A DNA stretch of 64,000 nt from Deefgea chitinilytica (GTDB taxonomy: Bacteria > Pseudomonadota > Gammaproteobacteria > Burkholderiales > Chitinibacteraceae): contig NZ_WOFE01000001.1 of assembly GCF_016881405.1 (NCBI RefSeq), positions 806,001 to 870,000 of the forward strand. The letters are read 5' to 3'. The position numbers and the translations under genes are program-made. The stretch's first letter is position 1; each line of letters opens with the position of its first letter. Shown piece after piece: positions 56,394-64,000 of this stretch. The notes beneath the pieces were generated by a model. The model saw nothing but the letters and a program-made list of their open reading frames with translations. It made no database searches and had not been told where the DNA came from.

Positions 56394-56981
56394 ATGACGC
56401 ATCGCATTGGCTACGCCCGTGTTAGCACGGATGATCAAGAACTCGCATTGCAGCTTGATGCACTGTCGGTTGCCGGATGCTTAACGGTGTATCAGGAAAA
56501 AGCCAGCGGTAAAGATACCGAGCGCCCGGAGCTGATGCAGTGCCTGAAGGCTTTACGGTCTGGTGATACGCTTGTGGTTTGGCGTATGGATAGGCTGGGG
56601 CGTTCACTATCGGACTTGGTAAAAACCATTGCCGACTTGGAAGCGCGTGGTGTCGGTTTTGAAAGCCTTACCGAAAAAATAGAGACCAGTAGCGCTACTG
56701 GCAAGCTGATGTTTCATGTGTTTGCCGCTATGGCCGAGTTTGAGCGCAATTTGATCCGGGAGCGCACGCAAGCTGGGTTAATCGCTGCACGAGCCAGAGG
56801 CCGTGTTGGTGGTAGACGAAAAAAGCTCGATGAGCAGCAAAAAAAAGAAATCAAAGCGCTTTTGCGTGATCCGGATATATCCATCACCGAAGTTGCAAAA
56901 CGCTATGGCGTCAGTCGAACAACAATTTACAGAAACGTCGAGATAGAAAACCTGGCGTTACCAGAAAATAAAGGATCATAG
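56394..56981 (+). CDS. Serine recombinase (resolvase/invertase family)
   Basis: A 195-residue small serine recombinase. The catalytic serine is Ser11 in 'RIGYARVSTDDQ'; 'VWRMDRLGRSLSDLV' holds the conserved arginines, and 'LMFHVFAAMAEFERNLIRERT' is the long E helix. A C-terminal helix-turn-helix follows ('SITEVAKRYGVSRTTIYRNV'). Size and layout match Tn3/Hin-type enzymes. I place the start at ATG 56394; the open frame upstream has no similarity. Its stop is three bases before the restriction-modification gene, so the two are likely one transcript, which is unusual for a resolvase. Confidence 0.93.
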   Translation: MTHRIGYARVSTDDQELALQLDALSVAGCLTVYQEKASGKDTERPELMQCLKALRSGDTLVVWRMDRLGRSLSDLVKTIADLEARGVGFESLTEKIETSSATGKLMFHVFAAMAEFERNLIRERTQAGLIAARARGRVGGRRKKLDEQQKKEIKALLRDPDISITEVAKRYGVSRTTIYRNVEIENLALPENKGS

Positions 56982-56984
56982 GGT

Positions 56985-59900
56985 ATGTCTGCTTTAGCAA
57001 AACTGCTAACAACATTTCGTAATGCAGCGGTCAGTGAGCGCGAGAAAGGCACTTACTTTGAAGAGCTGATTGTCTGCTACCTGCGGAATGAAGCGACCTA
57101 TGCCGATCTGTACAGTTCGGTTTGGACCTATGCCGATTGGGCTAAAGAGCAAGGTCTGGATGCGCGTGATACCGGCATCGACTTGGTGGCGCAAACTCAA
57201 GGCACGGGTGAGTACCATGCCATCCAATGCAAATTTTATGCTGAAGATCATCGGGTAACGAAATCAGATATTGATAGCTTTTTCACGGCATCAGGCAAAA
57301 AGCCATTCACCCATCGGGTGATTGTGACGACGACGAACAACTGGAGCGAGCACGCCAACGATGCGCTGCAAAACCAACAGCCGCCAGTGAGTAAAATCGA
57401 TTTTCATGATCTGGAAAACAGCCAAATTGACTGGGAAAAGTATCAGCCTAAGCATGCGCCAGAGATTAAGGCCAAAAAAACGCTACGCCCGCATCAGATC
57501 AGCGCCTTGGAAGCGACGGAGAGTGGCTTGGCCAATGCCGAGCGTGGCAAGCTCATCATGGCGTGTGGTACGGGTAAAACCTTTACCAGTTTGAAAATTT
57601 CGGAAAAGCTCGCAGGTGCAGGCAAGCGAGTTTTGTTCCTTGTGCCAAGTTTATCTTTGCTGTCGCAAACACTCACCGAATGGACGCAAGAAAGCACCAC
57701 GCCGCTGCATAGCTTTGCGGTGTGTTCGGATGGTGATGTAGGCAAAAAGCGCAAAAAAGATGATGACGTGGTGCAGACTTTCGCGCACGAATTGCGCTAC
57801 CCGGCAACGACCAACCCCGCCCGGTTAGCTGAAGAAATGACCAAACGGCACGATGCTCACCACATGAGCGTTGTATTCAGCACCTATCACTCGATTGATG
57901 TCATCAGCAAGGCGCAAAAAGAGTTTTCCTTGGCCGATTTCGATCTGATCATCTGTGACGAGGCACACCGCACGACTGGCGCAACCTTTGGTGATGACGA
58001 CGAATCCAATTTCGTGAAAGTCCATGATGCGGACTTTATCAAATCGGCCAAACGCCTCTACATGACCGCAACACCGCGGATTTATGGCGAGAATGCCAAA
58101 GCAAAGGCAGATTCGGATGATGTGGCTCTGTGCTCAATGGATGACGAAGCTTTGTACGGCAAAGAGCTATACGTCATCAATTTTTCAGAAGCCGTTCGCC
58201 GTGAATTGCTGGTCGATTATAAAGTCCTCGTTTTGGCGGTTTCACAAGATCACGTCAGTGAACGCATGCAAGAACTACTTAGGCAAGATGATAATCAGCT
58301 TAAAGTGGATGACGCGGCCAAGATCATTGGCTGCTGGAAAGGCTTGTCTAAGCAGGATACTCAAGAAGATTTAGTTGATGACAACGAGCCAATGCGCCGT
58401 GCTGTAGCGTTCTGCCAAGTCATCGAAAATACCGGCAAGAGCAAAACGCATAAAGTCAGCTCAGTCAATATTGCAGGCATGTTTTCAAAAGTGGTTGAAG
58501 CCTACAAAGAGCAAGAATTTGGCGAAGACCTACCATCGGTGACGCTGCAATGCGAAGCTGAGCACGTTGATGGCGGCATGAATGCCAGCCAGAAAGAAGA
58601 AAAACTCTCTTGGCTGAAAGAAGAAACGCCTGAAAATACCTGCCGTATTTTGAGCAATGTTCGCTGTTTGTCCGAAGGTGTTGATGTCCCGGCGCTGGAT
58701 GCGGTTTTGTTCCTCACGCCACGTAATTCACAAGTAGATGTGGTGCAATCCGTTGGGCGTGTCATGCGCCGTGCCGAGGGTAAAAAACGTGGCTATGTCA
58801 TTCTGCCCGTGGTGATTCCGTCTGGCATGGAAGCGCACGAAGCCCTTGATGACAATGTGACCTACAAAGTGGTGTGGCAAGTGCTGCAAGCCTTGCGTTC
58901 GCACGATGATCGCTTTGATGCCATGATCAACAAGCTTGAATTTAGTAATGGTGATAAGTCCAAAATGGAAGTCATCGCCATTTCAGACAAAATCCAGAAA
59001 AAAGCCACCAAAGGCAAGACCGGCAAAGCCAGCAACCAAGATGCAGGCAAAGGGAATTACAGCATTGGCGAAGCCGTAAAACGGCCAAGCAAAGATGACC
59101 AAGCTGAGCTGCAATTTCACATTGGTGAAATCGAGCGCGCCATTTACGCCAAAGTGGTGCAGAAGTGCGGTAATCGTCATCATTGGGCAGACTGGGCAAA
59201 TGATATTGCCAAGATTGCACGGACCCATATCAGCCGCATTACGGCCATCATCGCCGATGAAGGCAACACGGTAGAGCGTGAGGCGTTTTTTGCTTTTGTA
59301 AAAGAGCTGAAAGATGATCTAAACGACAGCATAACCGATGCCGAAGTGATCGAAATGCTGGCGCAACATCTCATCACCAAGCCGGTATTTGACGCGCTAT
59401 TCAGCGACTACAGTTTTGCTTCACATAACCCGATGTCATGCGCGATGCAAAACGTGCTGGACATCCTGCAAGAGCATAGGTTGGATAAAGAAGCCGATAC
59501 GCTAGAGCGATTCTATGCCAGCGTAAAAATGCGTGCCGAGGGTATCGACAACGCCGAAGGTAAACAGAAAATCATCGTCGAGCTATACGATAAATTCTTC
59601 CGCAATGCCTTCCCACGCATGACCGAGCGACTAGGGATTGTCTATACGCCAGTTGAGGTGGTGGATTTCATCATCCACAGCATTGACCATATTCTCAAAA
59701 CCGAGTTCGACCAAAGTTTGGGCAGCGATGGTGTGCATATCATCGATCCATTTACCGGCACGGGTACATTCATTACCCGCTTGCTGCAAAGCGGTCTGAT
59801 TTCCAAAGAGCAACTGCAAGCCAAATATAAAGGCCAAATCCATGCCAATGAAATCGTACTGCTGGCCTACTACATTGCGGCCATCAATATCGAAGCGGTA

Positions 59901-61934
59901 TACCACAGCATCGTCGGCGGCGACTATGTGCCATTTGAAGGCATCTGCCTGACCGACACCTTCCAGATGTACGAGAAGGAAGATTTGGTAGACCAATTGC
60001 TTGAGCACAACAGCGCACGGCGTAAAAAGCAGAAAGCACTGGATATTCGAGTCATTATGGGTAATCCACCATATTCGGTGGGTCAGGATAGCGGCAACGA
60101 TAATAACCAGAACATCGCCTACCCGCATTTGGATGAACGCATTCGTGTCACTTATGCCGCTAGAACAACGGCTACAAATAAAAATGCTTTGTACGATAGC
60201 TATATTCGCTCGATACGTTGGGCATCCGACCGTATTGGTGATTGCGGAATTATGGGTTTTGTCACCAATGCGGGGTTTGTTGATTCAAGGTCTTCAGAGG
60301 GTCTGAGAAAAGCTTTGTCGGATGAATTTTCTGATATTTACGTTTTTCATCTTCGTGGTTTGCGTGGGCAAAAAACAGCAGGAGAGCGTGCTAAAAAAGA
60401 AGGGGGGCAAATTTTTGGCATGGGCAGTGCTGCTGCGATTGCGATTACATTGTTAGTAAAAAATCCGCAGGCTAGCGAATATGGAAATATTTATTTCCAC
60501 GACATTGGAGATTATCTCAGTCGCGAACAAAAACTGGAGCGAATAAGCTCTTTGCGCAGTGTTGCTGGAATTACTGCCAACGATGCTTGGGCTCGTATTA
60601 TTCCTGATGAACATGGAGATTGGCTTAATCAGCGCGATGACAGCTTTGCTGAATTTATTGTTCTTGGCGACAAAGGGAAAAAGTCATCAGCGGTAATGCT
60701 GTTTGAAAATTTCTCGCGGGGTTTGGAAACGGGAAGAGATGCATGGTGCTTTAATTCTTCGGTCACGGAGTTGGAAAATAATTTACGTAAAATGATTGGG
60801 GTGTATAACACCGATCGCAATCGTATTCACGGAGTGCAGAAGTCCGCTTCTAGCCAAATAGACGATAAAATTGAAAGCGACCCAAAGAAAATCAGTTGGA
60901 CCGCATCATTAAAGCAGCATCTTGTTCGCAATTCGGATATTTGCTTTAATCGCAAAAAAATAACGGCATCGCTTTATCGGCCTTTTTTCAAACAGAATGT
61001 TTACTATTGCAATCAGCTGATTCATAGAACTGGTCAAATGACTAGGTTTTATCCGCCAGAAATTTGTGCTGATAATTTAGTGATTTGTGTGTCTGGTTGC
61101 GGTGACAAAGTTGCATTTAGTAGCTTGATCTCTAATATCCCACCTAGTCTGCATATGGTTGATATTGATGGTTCGCAATGTTTTCCTTTTTATCTTTATG
61201 AACCCAATGCCGATAACATGGAAAAAGAAAATACACATCAAGGGGATATGCTTGCAGGTATTGATGATTCAGGCATAGAAGAGAATACCCAAGGATACAC
61301 AAGGAAAGATGCGATCACCGATGAAGGCTTGGCGCACTTCCATGCTGCTTATCCAAACCAAATCATAACCAAGGAAGACGTGTTTTATTACGTCTATGGC
61401 TTGCTGCATTCACCAGATTACCGCGAGCGTTATGCTGATAATCTGAGCAAAGAATTGCCTCGTATTCCTTGCGTAAAAACCTACGCCGATTTCCAAATCT
61501 TTAGCCAAGCTGGTCGCGATTTGGCCGAACTGCACCTGAACTACGAAACCATCGAAATGTACCCTGCGTCTATCGTTGGTGGCGGTTTGCTATTGAGTGA
61601 CAGTGATTATCGCGTTGAGAAAATGAAGTATGGCAAGAAGGGTAAAGAAAAAGACCTCACCACACTGATCTACAACGACAAAATCACCGTCACAGGCATT
61701 CCGCTGGACGCGTATGAATACGTGGTCAACGGTAAGCCTGCTATTGATTGGGTCGTCGAGCGTCAATGCGTCAGCACCCACAAAGACAGCGGCATCATCA
61801 ACGACGCCAACGACTGGGCAATCGAAACCATGCAAAACCCAAAATACCCGCTAGAACTCTTCCTGCGCGTGGTAACGGTATCGCTGGAAACGATGAAGAT
61901 TGTCAAAGCTTTACCAGCGTTGCAGATTGGCTAA
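56985..61934 (+). CDS. Single-chain Type ISP restriction-modification enzyme
   Basis: A 1649-residue enzyme of the LlaGI/LlaBIII type. Residues ~20-85 form an Mrr-like PD-(D/E)XK nuclease (Asp66 in 'TGIDLVAQ', Gln81/Lys83 in 'AIQCKFY'). A superfamily 2 helicase follows: Walker A 'MACGTGKT' (192-199), DEAH box (325-328), motif III 'MTATPRIYG' (360-368) and motif VI 'VVQSVGRVMRRAEGK'. A helical coupler precedes an N6-adenine methyltransferase with motif I 'IIDPFTGTGTFI' (~919-930) and NPPY (1027-1030). The C-terminal third is the target recognition domain. All catalytic motifs look intact. Such enzymes translocate along DNA and cut when two converge. Confidence 0.92.
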   Translation: MSALAKLLTTFRNAAVSEREKGTYFEELIVCYLRNEATYADLYSSVWTYADWAKEQGLDARDTGIDLVAQTQGTGEYHAIQCKFYAEDHRVTKSDIDSFFTASGKKPFTHRVIVTTTNNWSEHANDALQNQQPPVSKIDFHDLENSQIDWEKYQPKHAPEIKAKKTLRPHQISALEATESGLANAERGKLIMACGTGKTFTSLKISEKLAGAGKRVLFLVPSLSLLSQTLTEWTQESTTPLHSFAVCSDGDVGKKRKKDDDVVQTFAHELRYPATTNPARLAEEMTKRHDAHHMSVVFSTYHSIDVISKAQKEFSLADFDLIICDEAHRTTGATFGDDDESNFVKVHDADFIKSAKRLYMTATPRIYGENAKAKADSDDVALCSMDDEALYGKELYVINFSEAVRRELLVDYKVLVLAVSQDHVSERMQELLRQDDNQLKVDDAAKIIGCWKGLSKQDTQEDLVDDNEPMRRAVAFCQVIENTGKSKTHKVSSVNIAGMFSKVVEAYKEQEFGEDLPSVTLQCEAEHVDGGMNASQKEEKLSWLKEETPENTCRILSNVRCLSEGVDVPALDAVLFLTPRNSQVDVVQSVGRVMRRAEGKKRGYVILPVVIPSGMEAHEALDDNVTYKVVWQVLQALRSHDDRFDAMINKLEFSNGDKSKMEVIAISDKIQKKATKGKTGKASNQDAGKGNYSIGEAVKRPSKDDQAELQFHIGEIERAIYAKVVQKCGNRHHWADWANDIAKIARTHISRITAIIADEGNTVEREAFFAFVKELKDDLNDSITDAEVIEMLAQHLITKPVFDALFSDYSFASHNPMSCAMQNVLDILQEHRLDKEADTLERFYASVKMRAEGIDNAEGKQKIIVELYDKFFRNAFPRMTERLGIVYTPVEVVDFIIHSIDHILKTEFDQSLGSDGVHIIDPFTGTGTFITRLLQSGLISKEQLQAKYKGQIHANEIVLLAYYIAAINIEAVYHSIVGGDYVPFEGICLTDTFQMYEKEDLVDQLLEHNSARRKKQKALDIRVIMGNPPYSVGQDSGNDNNQNIAYPHLDERIRVTYAARTTATNKNALYDSYIRSIRWASDRIGDCGIMGFVTNAGFVDSRSSEGLRKALSDEFSDIYVFHLRGLRGQKTAGERAKKEGGQIFGMGSAAAIAITLLVKNPQASEYGNIYFHDIGDYLSREQKLERISSLRSVAGITANDAWARIIPDEHGDWLNQRDDSFAEFIVLGDKGKKSSAVMLFENFSRGLETGRDAWCFNSSVTELENNLRKMIGVYNTDRNRIHGVQKSASSQIDDKIESDPKKISWTASLKQHLVRNSDICFNRKKITASLYRPFFKQNVYYCNQLIHRTGQMTRFYPPEICADNLVICVSGCGDKVAFSSLISNIPPSLHMVDIDGSQCFPFYLYEPNADNMEKENTHQGDMLAGIDDSGIEENTQGYTRKDAITDEGLAHFHAAYPNQIITKEDVFYYVYGLLHSPDYRERYADNLSKELPRIPCVKTYADFQIFSQAGRDLAELHLNYETIEMYPASIVGGGLLLSDSDYRVEKMKYGKKGKEKDLTTLIYNDKITVTGIPLDAYEYVVNGKPAIDWVVERQCVSTHKDSGIINDANDWAIETMQNPKYPLELFLRVVTVSLETMKIVKALPALQIG

Positions 61935-61953
61935 GATATTCGGGGTAGAAGAT

Positions 61954-63246
61954 ATGGGTTCAAGCATTGAAGAAACAGCAAGTTCAGTTGCCAAGCGCAT
62001 CTTAGAATCAGACTCACTCGTGAGTTCCTACAGATCAACAGCCGCAACAGTGGGTTTAGCTGCAATGCAACAGCAAGCTCAGCAAAGGGCCGCGCTTTTT
62101 GGAGGGCTTGAATCAAGTGCAGCAGCAAAATTGAGTAAGCAGATCAATGGGCTTGCTGCAAATGTAGCCGCAATCAATTCGCCGTCACTGCGGGCAGTGG
62201 AACAAGCGAGAGCGATGTTTGCTGATCGACCAAGCGCTTTGCTAAGTAGTTTTGCTTCAAAAATACCTGACTCATATGTCAAAACAATACAGGCGATAAA
62301 TCTACAAAATAGTGGAATCAATGCAGCTATAAATGCCTTGAAATCGCAAAATTCGATGGTTAAGCAAATTGAATTAGCACCAAAAACCATGTCACTTGGT
62401 ATTTTGAGCGATGTGAAGCATTTACTGGGGGAACCCTTATCAAGCTTCACGAAACAAATTGAGGCCATGAACGCTGCTGCTCCTGCAAACTCAATGAGGC
62501 ATGTAATGGAGGCATTGCGAGCCCCATCTATGAGAATGAGCGAGAATATCGCTTCAATTTCTCAGTCATCGCCAAGTTATATGAGTGAAGTGCTTGCTGC
62601 CCTGAACGAGCCTGCGCGTAAGTTTTCCGAGCAAATGAGCGCGCTTCAGGAACTGCATAAAAGAAGTGCTGCTGCGCAGTATGCTTTCGTAAATAATCGC
62701 ATTGGATTGGAAGGCATAGATTCATTCGCTGCTGGTGAAATTGAAATTCGCCCGTCTACCGAAGAAGAAATTGCACTCAATGCATTTACCAAGAGTGGTG
62801 ATTACAAAGATTGTATCAAGGTAATGAATGTTTTCATCAACCAAGGTCAAGTCAATCCAAGTTTCTGGCTCAACCCTTGGGTGGTCGGTATATTTATAGC
62901 GTTGATATCGTCCATTATTAATCCAATCGTTGAAGACGCTTGGAAGCATTTTTCCAACTCGGTAGAGCCTATGGCAACCAAAAAGGAAGCTCGTAAATTA
63001 GTCTCAGATGTTATGAGAATTGATTGCTTTAATGTACGCAAGCTGGTTACAAAAAATGGGATTGCTGTTCGAGCTAGTACATCAGCTAATGCCAAAGTGC
63101 TTAGCCATTTGAGATGTTGGGATTCAGTAATAGTGCAGGAGACGCGCAAAGATTGGTCTTTGGTTTCGTGGACAGATAGTACGGGCAAGATCAATATTCA
63201 GGGGTGGGTTTTCTCAAGATATTTAAGCAAGCCAAACCAGCTATAG
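61954..63246 (+). CDS. Membrane protein with C-terminal SH3 domain, downstream of the ISP enzyme
   Basis: A 430-residue protein starting 19 bases after the ISP gene. Residues ~1-290 are Ala/Ser/Gln/Met-rich helices without strong family signal. One transmembrane helix lies at ~308-330 ('WVVGIFIALISSIINPIVEDAW'), and a bacterial SH3 domain at ~363-425 ('VTKNGIAVRASTSANAKVLSHLRCWD', 'DWSLVSWTDSTG', 'IQGWVFSRYL'). Start ATG 61954; the frame overlaps the ISP gene upstream but without similarity. Membrane attachment next to a DNA-translocating restriction enzyme suggests an accessory or a separate defence gene; the role is unknown. Confidence 0.7.
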   Translation: MGSSIEETASSVAKRILESDSLVSSYRSTAATVGLAAMQQQAQQRAALFGGLESSAAAKLSKQINGLAANVAAINSPSLRAVEQARAMFADRPSALLSSFASKIPDSYVKTIQAINLQNSGINAAINALKSQNSMVKQIELAPKTMSLGILSDVKHLLGEPLSSFTKQIEAMNAAAPANSMRHVMEALRAPSMRMSENIASISQSSPSYMSEVLAALNEPARKFSEQMSALQELHKRSAAAQYAFVNNRIGLEGIDSFAAGEIEIRPSTEEEIALNAFTKSGDYKDCIKVMNVFINQGQVNPSFWLNPWVVGIFIALISSIINPIVEDAWKHFSNSVEPMATKKEARKLVSDVMRIDCFNVRKLVTKNGIAVRASTSANAKVLSHLRCWDSVIVQETRKDWSLVSWTDSTGKINIQGWVFSRYLSKPNQL

Positions 63247-63276
63247 TTTGACTTTGTGTAGTTTTTGCAATTGCGT

Positions 63277-63320
63277 TAGAAGTAAAGAAACTCGCGGGAT
63301 GGCGGGATTCTTTACTTCTA
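63277..63320. repeat. Perfect 13-base inverted repeat with G-rich loop
   Basis: TAGAAGTAAAGAA (63277-63289) and TTCTTTACTTCTA (63308-63320) are exact reverse complements. The 18-base loop contains GCGGGAT and GCGGGAT-like direct repeats. It lies between the SH3 gene and the convergent glycosylase gene. It may end transcription, or be a mobile REP-like hairpin. Confidence 0.6.
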
Positions 63321-63429
63321 TCGTCTGTCCTCGGTGAGGGGGTTAGCTAAGGATAGCATCCGGCTAATTAGCTTTTGGCGGGCCGAATCATAAATCACTA
63401 TTGTTGTGCAAGACCTGGGTAACAGTATT

Positions 63430-63466
63430 AAAGCAGTCTAGTGCACGCTCATTCAATGACTGCTTT
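63430..63466. repeat. Inverted repeat AAAGCAGTC / GACTGCTTT across the glycosylase stop
   Basis: Nine-base perfect arms, 19-base loop, spanning the last codons of the minus-strand glycosylase gene. A weak terminator or chance; no long T-run follows. Confidence 0.35.
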
Positions 63467-64000
63467 GAACTTGCTGCTTTCATGTTGAATCAACTCGCTT
63501 TCATAATTGATACCCACTGAATAAGCCGCAATTTTGCCAAGATGCGTGTAGGGCAGGCCAGTCTCATCAGCCCAATCATTAAAAAGCTGCTGGATTTTGT
63601 TTAAATCGCGTTTGCTCGTTGGTTGATCGGGAATATCCAAGCCCGCCAACTGCAGCGCTAGCACCACGTCTTGCGTTAATACAAACGCATCTTTGCCGAT
63701 GTAGCGCAGCAACCATTGCCCCGTTTGGCCGCCCAAACGGCTGCCATGGCTTTTGAGAAACGCCATCAACTCGACTTGTCGTGAAGCAGGGTATGTATTC
63801 AGAAAGCTTGCAAAGCTGCCGTTTTCATGGCTGTACGTTCGCACAAAGCTGACGTTCTCCATGACGGCTTTAATCTTCTGCCAATGCCGCACCACGCGCG
63901 TGTCATTGCAATACGCTTCCCACTGCTCGGCGGACAGCATAGCCAGCGTTTCAACATCAAAGCCGAAAAAAGCATCTTCAAACTGCGGCCATTTATTACT
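63449..64000 (-). CDS. DNA-3-methyladenine glycosylase I-like protein, N-terminus outside window
   Basis: Base-excision repair glycosylase of the Tag/COG2818-like group. The frame is open to the end of the window (184 residues visible) and begins '..NKWPQFEDAFFGFDVETLA', so the start lies beyond 64000. Family signatures: 'RVVRHWQKIKAVMENVSFVR', 'SRLGGQTGQWLLRYIGKDAF', 'VLTQDVVLALQLAGLDI' and 'PTSKRDLNKIQQLFNDWADETG'. It may be part of the host chromosome beyond the island. The internal Met at 63940 is not the start. Confidence 0.8.
   Translation of the reverse strand, partial: SNKWPQFEDAFFGFDVETLAMLSAEQWEAYCNDTRVVRHWQKIKAVMENVSFVRTYSHENGSFASFLNTYPASRQVELMAFLKSHGSRLGGQTGQWLLRYIGKDAFVLTQDVVLALQLAGLDIPDQPTSKRDLNKIQQLFNDWADETGLPYTHLGKIAAYSVGINYESELIQHESSKFKAVIE

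Noticed and set aside
56394-56981. Recombinase as evidence of a complete Tn3-type transposon
   Set aside because: No transposase gene and no terminal inverted repeats of the expected kind were found around it.
63799-63981. Minus-strand 60-residue open frame at the window end
   Set aside because: It is a shadow of the glycosylase reading frame, which continues to base 64000.

Overview
The window looks like a chromosomal segment of a betaproteobacterium of the order Neisseriales (Chromobacteriaceae/Chitinibacteraceae-like). This is inferred from recognisable protein sequences and from gene order (tyrA..cmk-rpsA-ihfB-lapA-lapB-pyrF-hldA; ribF-ileS-lspA-ispH; surE-pcm-nlpD-rpoS). No rRNA, tRNA or CRISPR array was found, and a genus cannot be named from the sequence alone.

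Positions 1 to about 43.6 kb are core genome in compact operons. Plus strand: ribH(partial)-nusB-thiL-pgpA-uvrC-pgsA, an MFS transporter, then a DAHP-synthase-like gene-tyrA-aldo/keto reductase-cmk-rpsA-ihfB, and lapA-lapB-pyrF-hldA. Minus strand: a GGDEF gene and the ispH<-lspA<-ileS<-ribF operon, with a lone flgA. Plus strand again: rmuC, acnB, a Rieske oxygenase and surE-pcm-nlpD-rpoS. This ends at a very long bidirectional terminator facing the minus-strand operon lexA-queF-msrA-dapC-dapD. After that come dusC, a small DNA-binding-like protein, rlmG, a MalY/PatB-type lyase, and an overlapping pair of a membrane-tethered solute-binding protein with a MASE1-PAS-GGDEF cyclase.

From about 43.6 kb to the end the window becomes accessory. 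Gene density falls, base composition changes from gene to gene, and most genes have no housekeeping role. In order it holds: an AT-rich pair of a secreted subtilisin-like protease and a probable outer-membrane protein; a glycosyltransferase remnant in decayed DNA; a small polytopic membrane protein behind a near-consensus promoter overlapped by a perfect inverted repeat; a GC-rich 2021-residue STAND NTPase with an N-terminal Cap4-like nuclease domain and a very long TPR-like C-terminus (an Avs-type antiviral candidate); a 529-residue PD-(D/E)XK protein; a small hypothetical gene; and a cassette of serine recombinase + single-chain Type ISP restriction-modification enzyme + SH3-domain membrane protein. 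The window ends in a truncated 3-methyladenine DNA glycosylase gene that may be the return to core genome.

The accessory part reads as a defence island. Candidates for something undescribed are the large STAND protein, the lone PD-(D/E)XK protein, and the recombinase/ISP/SH3 cassette. In the core, the most unusual gene is a DAHP synthase homologue next to tyrA that has lost three of its four metal ligands.
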